Positions 30,143 to 33,714 of a stretch of 33,714 nt of DNA are shown piece by piece. A model generated the notes under the pieces. That model saw nothing but the letters and a program-made list of their open reading frames with translations, was not told the origin of the DNA and did no database searches. The position numbers and the translations under genes are program-made. How positions within the stretch are numbered: position 1 is the first letter of the stretch; each line of letters starts with the position of its first letter. This DNA comes from an uncultured Micrococcales bacterium (lineage in GTDB: Bacteria > Actinomycetota > Actinomycetes > S36-B12 > GCA-2699445), in the NCBI GenBank assembly GCA_903915555.1, contig CAIWTL010000379.1, positions 1 to 33,714 of the forward strand, given 5' to 3'.

Positions 30143-30652
30143 ATGATCAAGACTCGACTCGGTCTTGCGGTGGGCCTCGCGTCGATCACCGCCCTCACGC
30201 TCATGAGCACTCCCGCCCGGGCGGCGGAGCGCGTCCCGGTCCCCAACGGTCGCTACGGCGACATCTTCGGGGTGGAGGGAGTCAGCTTCACCGTGCGGGG
30301 GCGCAGGATCATCGACCCCCGAATCTCCGTGTGGGTCGACTGTCAGCACAGCGACGGCACGTCGTCACAGGTCGTGTACGGCTGGACGGCCAGCAGTTCC
30401 GATCGTCGGGTACGCGTGCCGCGCGACGGCAACGGGCAGATCTCCTGGCTGCAGGAGTGGGACAACAGCCTCATCGAGAACGCCACGGTCACCCTTCGCT
30501 ACACCTTCCGGGCGGGGCGCCCCACGCTGGCGTCGGTCGACGTCGATGCGCGCTACTCCGAGGTCACCGAGGACGGCACCCTGTGGACATCCCACTGCCA
30601 GGGGTACACGCCCTTCCGCCTGCGACGCGGACCGCTCAGCCCTGCTGGCTGA
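30143..30652 (+). CDS. Small secreted protein of unknown function
   Basis: Not recognised. It has 169 residues, with a clear Sec signal peptide (MIKTRLGLAVGLASITALTL, cleavage after ARA near residue 27). The mature part is beta-rich by its pattern (VSFTVRGRRII, ISVWVDCQHSDG, ATVTLRYTFRAGRPTLASVDVDARYSEV) and has two Cys that could pair. The 3' end overlaps by 17 bases with the end of the convergent subtilisin gene, which shows that both stops are tightly packed. The start is backed by the TAAACT box 6 bases upstream. Confidence 0.7.
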   Translation: MIKTRLGLAVGLASITALTLMSTPARAAERVPVPNGRYGDIFGVEGVSFTVRGRRIIDPRISVWVDCQHSDGTSSQVVYGWTASSSDRRVRVPRDGNGQISWLQEWDNSLIENATVTLRYTFRAGRPTLASVDVDARYSEVTEDGTLWTSHCQGYTPFRLRRGPLSPAG

Positions 30653-32102
30653 CAGCGACCGGGGTGACGGCGGGGCTCGCGGACGAGGCCGGCCCGGGAC
30701 CGGCGACGTTGTCCGCTCGCACGGTGAAGGTGTAGGCCGTCCCGTTCGAGAGCCCTGTGACGGTGCACCACGAGCGATCGACTGCTCTGCACTGGTGGTT
30801 GCCCGGTGTGGACGTGACGGTGTACGAGGTGGTCGAGGTGTTGCTCACCGCGTGGCCCCAGCGGACTGTGACCCGCGAGTCGCCCGACCGCACCCGGATC
30901 CGGCTGGGCGCCGCCGGCGCCTTCGCGGGCGGCGAATGCAGCAGCAGGTTCGGGGACGAGGACCGACCCATGGGGAATCGGACGGTTCCCCGGGTCGCGT
31001 TCGACAGGATCGTGTCCTGCAGTGCCTGCCCCGAGAGTTCCGGAGTCGTGCTCCACAGCAGGGCGGCGGCTCCCGTCACATGCGGCGCTGCCATCGACGT
31101 ACCGCTCTCGAGGCGGCCACTTGTCCCACTCATCGCCGTCGACCGGATCGCGACGCCGGGGGCATAGAGATCCACGCACTCGCCGTAGTTGGAGAACGTG
31201 GCCTCACGGTCGGAGTCGTCCGTCGCGCCGACGGTGAGGACGCTCGGTTCGCTGGCGGGGGAGAAACGGCACGCGTCGTTGCCGTCGTTGCCGGAGGCGG
31301 TCACCACGAGGCGCCCGCTGTCGGTCAGCGAACGAACCGCACGGTTGAGGGCCGGGCTGTAGTTCCCGCGGAGGCTGAGGTTGACGATCGCCTTGCGGGG
31401 CGCGTTGCGCGCCACCCAGTTCAGGCCCGAGAGGATGGCGCTCGTCGAGCCGCCGCCGTCGCAACCCAACACCTTCACCGGGTGCAGTTTCGCCGCGGGG
31501 GCCATCCCGAAGCGGTTCGACGCGATGATCCCCGCGACATGCGTTCCGTGTCCGTAGCAGTCGCGGATGCTGTTGCCGGTGGTGTACGCGCCCTTACCGA
31601 CCCGACCGGCGAACTCCGGGTGGTCGGGGATGAGCCCGCTGTCCACCACGTAGACACGGACGCCCTGCCCGGCGGACGTCGGTTCGAACCGCCCGTCGAG
31701 CGGCAGCTGGCGCTGATCGACGCGATCGAGCCCCCACGTGGCCGCGTCCCCGGCCGCCCGTGCGCGGCGCCCCGGTCCGGCGGCGGTGAAGGTCTGCTCA
31801 CGCTCCACCACGACACCAGACAGGGCGTCGAGCTCCTCGGCCTGCTCGGGACGCAACTCCGCGACGGTGCCGGTGTAGGCGGGTCCGGACACGGCATCGG
31901 TCTCGGCCCGGGGGGCGATGTCGTCGACGACGGCGGCCGGGTTCTGGGAACGCGTCGTCGTCACGATGTAGGAGTCGGCGGGTGATGAGGAGTCGACGGC
32001 GGTGTCGACGGCCGGGGGAGTCGCGGTGGCGGGGAGGGGGACGGCGGTCAGCGCAGCAGCCATGAGGGCAGCGATCGCTGCCCCGCCGGTCGCTCGTCTC
32101 AT
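30636..32102 (-). CDS. Secreted subtilisin-like serine protease (S8) with fibronectin-III tail
   Basis: An exported protease of 488 residues. It has a signal peptide (MRRATGGAAIAALMAAALTA), an I9-type inhibitor propeptide (SYIVTTTRSQNPAAVVDDIAPRAE to about residue 115), then the S8 domain. The catalytic triad is visible: D154 in VYVVDSGL, H185 in GHGTHVAGI and S336 in GTSMAAPH. The oxyanion Asn is in VTASGNDGN. A proteinase-K-like layout (GVAPxAxL, VKVLGCDGGGS) fits. Residues 405-488 are a fibronectin-III module (APSRIRVRSGDSRVTVRWG...SYTVTSTPG...VTGLSNGTAYTFTVRA). ATG 32102 is used; GTG 32105 is equally near GGAGGG. The frame is open to 32156. Confidence 0.93.
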   Translation of the reverse strand: MRRATGGAAIAALMAAALTAVPLPATATPPAVDTAVDSSSPADSYIVTTTRSQNPAAVVDDIAPRAETDAVSGPAYTGTVAELRPEQAEELDALSGVVVEREQTFTAAGPGRRARAAGDAATWGLDRVDQRQLPLDGRFEPTSAGQGVRVYVVDSGLIPDHPEFAGRVGKGAYTTGNSIRDCYGHGTHVAGIIASNRFGMAPAAKLHPVKVLGCDGGGSTSAILSGLNWVARNAPRKAIVNLSLRGNYSPALNRAVRSLTDSGRLVVTASGNDGNDACRFSPASEPSVLTVGATDDSDREATFSNYGECVDLYAPGVAIRSTAMSGTSGRLESGTSMAAPHVTGAAALLWSTTPELSGQALQDTILSNATRGTVRFPMGRSSSPNLLLHSPPAKAPAAPSRIRVRSGDSRVTVRWGHAVSNTSTTSYTVTSTPGNHQCRAVDRSWCTVTGLSNGTAYTFTVRADNVAGPGPASSASPAVTPVAVSQQG

Positions 32103-32247
32103 CACGGATCCGCCCTCCTTGACCAGTGTGGGGAAATCCGGGCGGGAAGCAAGCACGCGTCCCCAGGTGTGACCACATCGTGAGGACCCCAGACACCGTC
32201 CGAACCTCCCCCTGACCCGCGCAGCGGACGCCCGCCGCGATCACGGC

Positions 32248-32253
32248 TACCGT
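32248..32253 (+). promoter_or_regulatory. Candidate -10 box of a leaderless alpha/beta-hydrolase transcript
   Basis: TACCGT ends 6 bases before GTG 32260. The ATG at 32255 next to it is out of frame with the hydrolase, so the box also helps to choose the start. Confidence 0.45.
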
Positions 32254-32259
32254 CATGGC

Positions 32260-33267
32260 GTGGAACACGAGTCAGGTCGGCGACGCCGATCCATGCGGCG
32301 GGTCGCTGTCCTGGCGTCCATCGTCGCCGTCACAGCGTGCGCACCCACCGCCGCCGGACCCGCTCCCGCGACGCCGATCCCCGCCGAGCGCGTCGCCCTC
32401 GATCCTCGTACGACCCGGGTGGCCGACGGTGTCGTCGCCTGGGCCGAGATCGGCAGCGGTGGGGATCCCGTGGTGCTGCTCAACGGCACGGGGTCGCCGA
32501 TGGCGGAGTGGGACCCCGCACTGCTGGGACTCCTCGCGGGGAGCCGCCGCGTCATCGTCATGGACTACCCCGGCCTCGGGGCCTCCACGCCGCTGTCGGG
32601 ACGATTGACGTTCGAGCGTCTCGCCGACACCGTCGCGACCTGGCTGTCACGGATCGGTGTGACACGCGCGGACGTCCTCGGGTGGTCCATGGGAACATTC
32701 GTCGCCCAGCGACTGGCCGTCACCCACCCGGACCTGGTCGACCGACTCGTCCTGGTCGGCGGCAATCCCGGGGGTCGGGCCACTAAGCTCGGGCCACGGT
32801 GGGTGCAGCGCGCCGACAGCGACCCGACAGCGGGACTGCGCACCTATCTCGTCACCAACTACCCCCGCAATCGCTGCGCCCAGGCGGCAGGTCGCGCCTT
32901 CCTGCACCGTCAGGCGGCGGCAGTCGACTCCGGCCGCTACCCCCCCGACCGGGTGCCCGCACGCACCTATGACGCGATGGTGGCCGCCGAGGACCCGTGG
33001 CTGCGCTCCGACCGCAATCTCCGCCAGTTGGGCGGCATCACGGCGCCCACCTTGGTCCTGGTCGGCGGGGACGACGTCATCACACCCCCCGCGAACAGTC
33101 GCCGGCTCGCCGCCGCCATCCCCGGCGCGGGCCTCACGACGGTGCGAGGTGCCGGGCACTCCGTGCTCTTCCAGAGCCCCGTCGCGGCGGCCGGCATCGA
33201 CTCATTCCTGTCCGATCGGCTCGGGCCCGGCGAGCGGATACGGCTCGACAGCGGATGTCCCGGATGA
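32260..33267 (+). CDS. Alpha/beta-hydrolase, probable lipoprotein
   Basis: A 335-residue serine hydrolase anchored outside the membrane. Residues 1-27 are an Arg-rich signal peptide ending in a lipobox VTAC with the lipidated Cys at 27. The hydrolase core has LLNGTGSPMAEWDP (HG-like oxyanion loop, here NGTG), VIVMDYPGLGASTP, the nucleophile S143 in GWSMGTF, the acid in LVGGDDVITPP and the His in GAGHSVLF. The substrate is unknown (ester or lactone). GTG 32260 is backed by a TACCGT box 6 bases upstream; ATG 32293 would also keep the signal peptide. Confidence 0.85.
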   Translation: MEHESGRRRRSMRRVAVLASIVAVTACAPTAAGPAPATPIPAERVALDPRTTRVADGVVAWAEIGSGGDPVVLLNGTGSPMAEWDPALLGLLAGSRRVIVMDYPGLGASTPLSGRLTFERLADTVATWLSRIGVTRADVLGWSMGTFVAQRLAVTHPDLVDRLVLVGGNPGGRATKLGPRWVQRADSDPTAGLRTYLVTNYPRNRCAQAAGRAFLHRQAAAVDSGRYPPDRVPARTYDAMVAAEDPWLRSDRNLRQLGGITAPTLVLVGGDDVITPPANSRRLAAAIPGAGLTTVRGAGHSVLFQSPVAAAGIDSFLSDRLGPGERIRLDSGCPG

Positions 33268-33289
33268 CCTCACCCATCCCGCCGGAACG

Positions 33290-33550
33290 TCAGGACGGCA
33301 GGCGCCCCCGGCGGCGCCGGCGAAGAATCGCCACGGTGATGACGACAGCCGCGGTGGCGGCGATGGCGATCCCGATCGCCGGAGCGAGTCTGCGTGTCTG
33401 CTCCGCGACCGCGGTCGCCCCGATCAGGGCTTCGTCGGTCTTCTCCAGGTACGAGTCCGCGCGGGCGAGTGCCTCTTGGACCTGGGCCAGTTCGCCGCGG
33501 AACGTCTCGACCTCGTGCTGTTGCTCGGCCAGTGTCTGGGTCATGCTCAT
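33290..33550 (-). CDS. Small coiled-coil membrane protein
   Basis: Not recognised. It has 86 residues. Residues 1-45 form an amphipathic helix or coiled coil (QQHEVETFRGELAQVQEALARADSYLEKTDEAL), then one membrane segment (about 56-76, APAIGIAIAATAAVVITVAIL) and a cluster of basic residues RRRRRGR at the C-terminal cytosolic edge. ATG 33550 is chosen because GAGGAGG stands 7 bases upstream. It follows a partial gene by 28 bases on the same strand and converges with the hydrolase gene. DUF948-like proteins have a similar layout, but I cannot place it in a family. Confidence 0.6.
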   Translation of the reverse strand: MSMTQTLAEQQHEVETFRGELAQVQEALARADSYLEKTDEALIGATAVAEQTRRLAPAIGIAIAATAAVVITVAILRRRRRGRLPS

Positions 33551-33578
33551 GGGTGTCCTCCTCAACCGAACCTAACCA

Positions 33579-33714
33579 TCACAGACCCATCGTCGCCAGC
33601 GCCTGTGCGATGGTTCCGTGGTCACGCAGCGTCCTGAGTATCCGTTCCTCGACCTGCGGTGCGGGAACGTTGATGCCCGGAGCGAGCTCTCCTGTGGCCA
33701 CGGCCTCCGCCCCC
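33579..33714 (-). CDS. 3' end of an unidentified gene (cut by window)
   Basis: An open frame enters from the right edge and stops at TGA 33581-33579. The 44 visible codons read GAEAVATGELAPGINVPAPQ, then VEERILRTLRDHGTIAQALATMGL. The last helix looks like a real C-terminus. Not recognised. It is probably in an operon with the small membrane protein 28 bases downstream. Confidence 0.5.
   Translation of the reverse strand, partial: GAEAVATGELAPGINVPAPQVEERILRTLRDHGTIAQALATMGL

Overview
The window is high-GC DNA from an actinobacterium. The evidence is GC-rich wobble positions, GTG starts and 4-base GTGA/ATGA gene overlaps, many starts that look leaderless (TANNNT box 6-8 bases before the start codon), a DUF222-HNH endonuclease, an actinobacterial-type tmRNA tag (AKQNRTSFALAA), a MobA-DUF6457 fusion and an ArsR with an N-terminal CC pair. 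The genus cannot be fixed from the sequence alone. Nearly every base is coding.

Layout. (1) 1-6441: a 5'-truncated smpB, then a three-gene operon (sphingosine-1-phosphate-lyase-like PLP enzyme, FGGY sugar kinase, amidohydrolase-2 enzyme). A 30-codon relic of a dimethylarginine dimethylaminohydrolase gene follows, then a convergent cation:proton antiporter and ssrA (tmRNA). The two trans-translation partners, SmpB and tmRNA, therefore flank a metabolic cassette. (2) 6442-11500, mainly minus strand: a YefM-YoeB toxin-antitoxin pair directly behind the ssrA 3' end, a DUF222/HNH endonuclease, a SAM methyltransferase with a tiny upstream ORF, acyl-CoA thioesterase II, a membrane protein, and a relic of a second HNH gene. 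This looks like an accessory segment next to a classic integration site, but no attachment repeat was found. (3) 11501-13461: a secreted glycine-rich protein with a Thr-Pro linker, then a decayed HAD-type/zinc-ribbon region. (4) 13477-16798: arsenic resistance. arsR plus an FMN-split-barrel gene diverge from arsI-acr3-arsC, with two near-identical palindromic operators over the arsI promoter. (5) 16801-22627: molybdenum cofactor synthesis and molybdate uptake: moaC, a mogA-moaE fusion, moaA, a MOT1-type transporter and moaD on the minus strand, all overlapping by 4 bases or nearly so, diverging from mobA(-DUF6457) and moeA. (6) 22662-26163: a possible 13-codon ORF, an octopine/nopaline-dehydrogenase-family enzyme, an aldehyde dehydrogenase and a DUF4239 membrane protein. 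(7) 26166-33714: a secreted M15-like protein behind a LexA-like box, a strong hairpin, a POT peptide transporter, a DEAD-box RNA helicase, a small secreted protein, a secreted subtilisin with a fibronectin-III tail, a lipoprotein-type alpha/beta hydrolase, a small coiled-coil membrane protein and the 3' end of one more gene.

The best-defined functional units are the complete arsenic operon (methylarsenical cleavage, arsenate reduction, arsenite efflux), the Moco operons, and the ssrA/smpB pair. The least explained is the PLP-lyase/kinase/amidohydrolase cassette. The strongest genome-scale signal is the recurring leaderless-promoter layout, which also helped fix several start codons.
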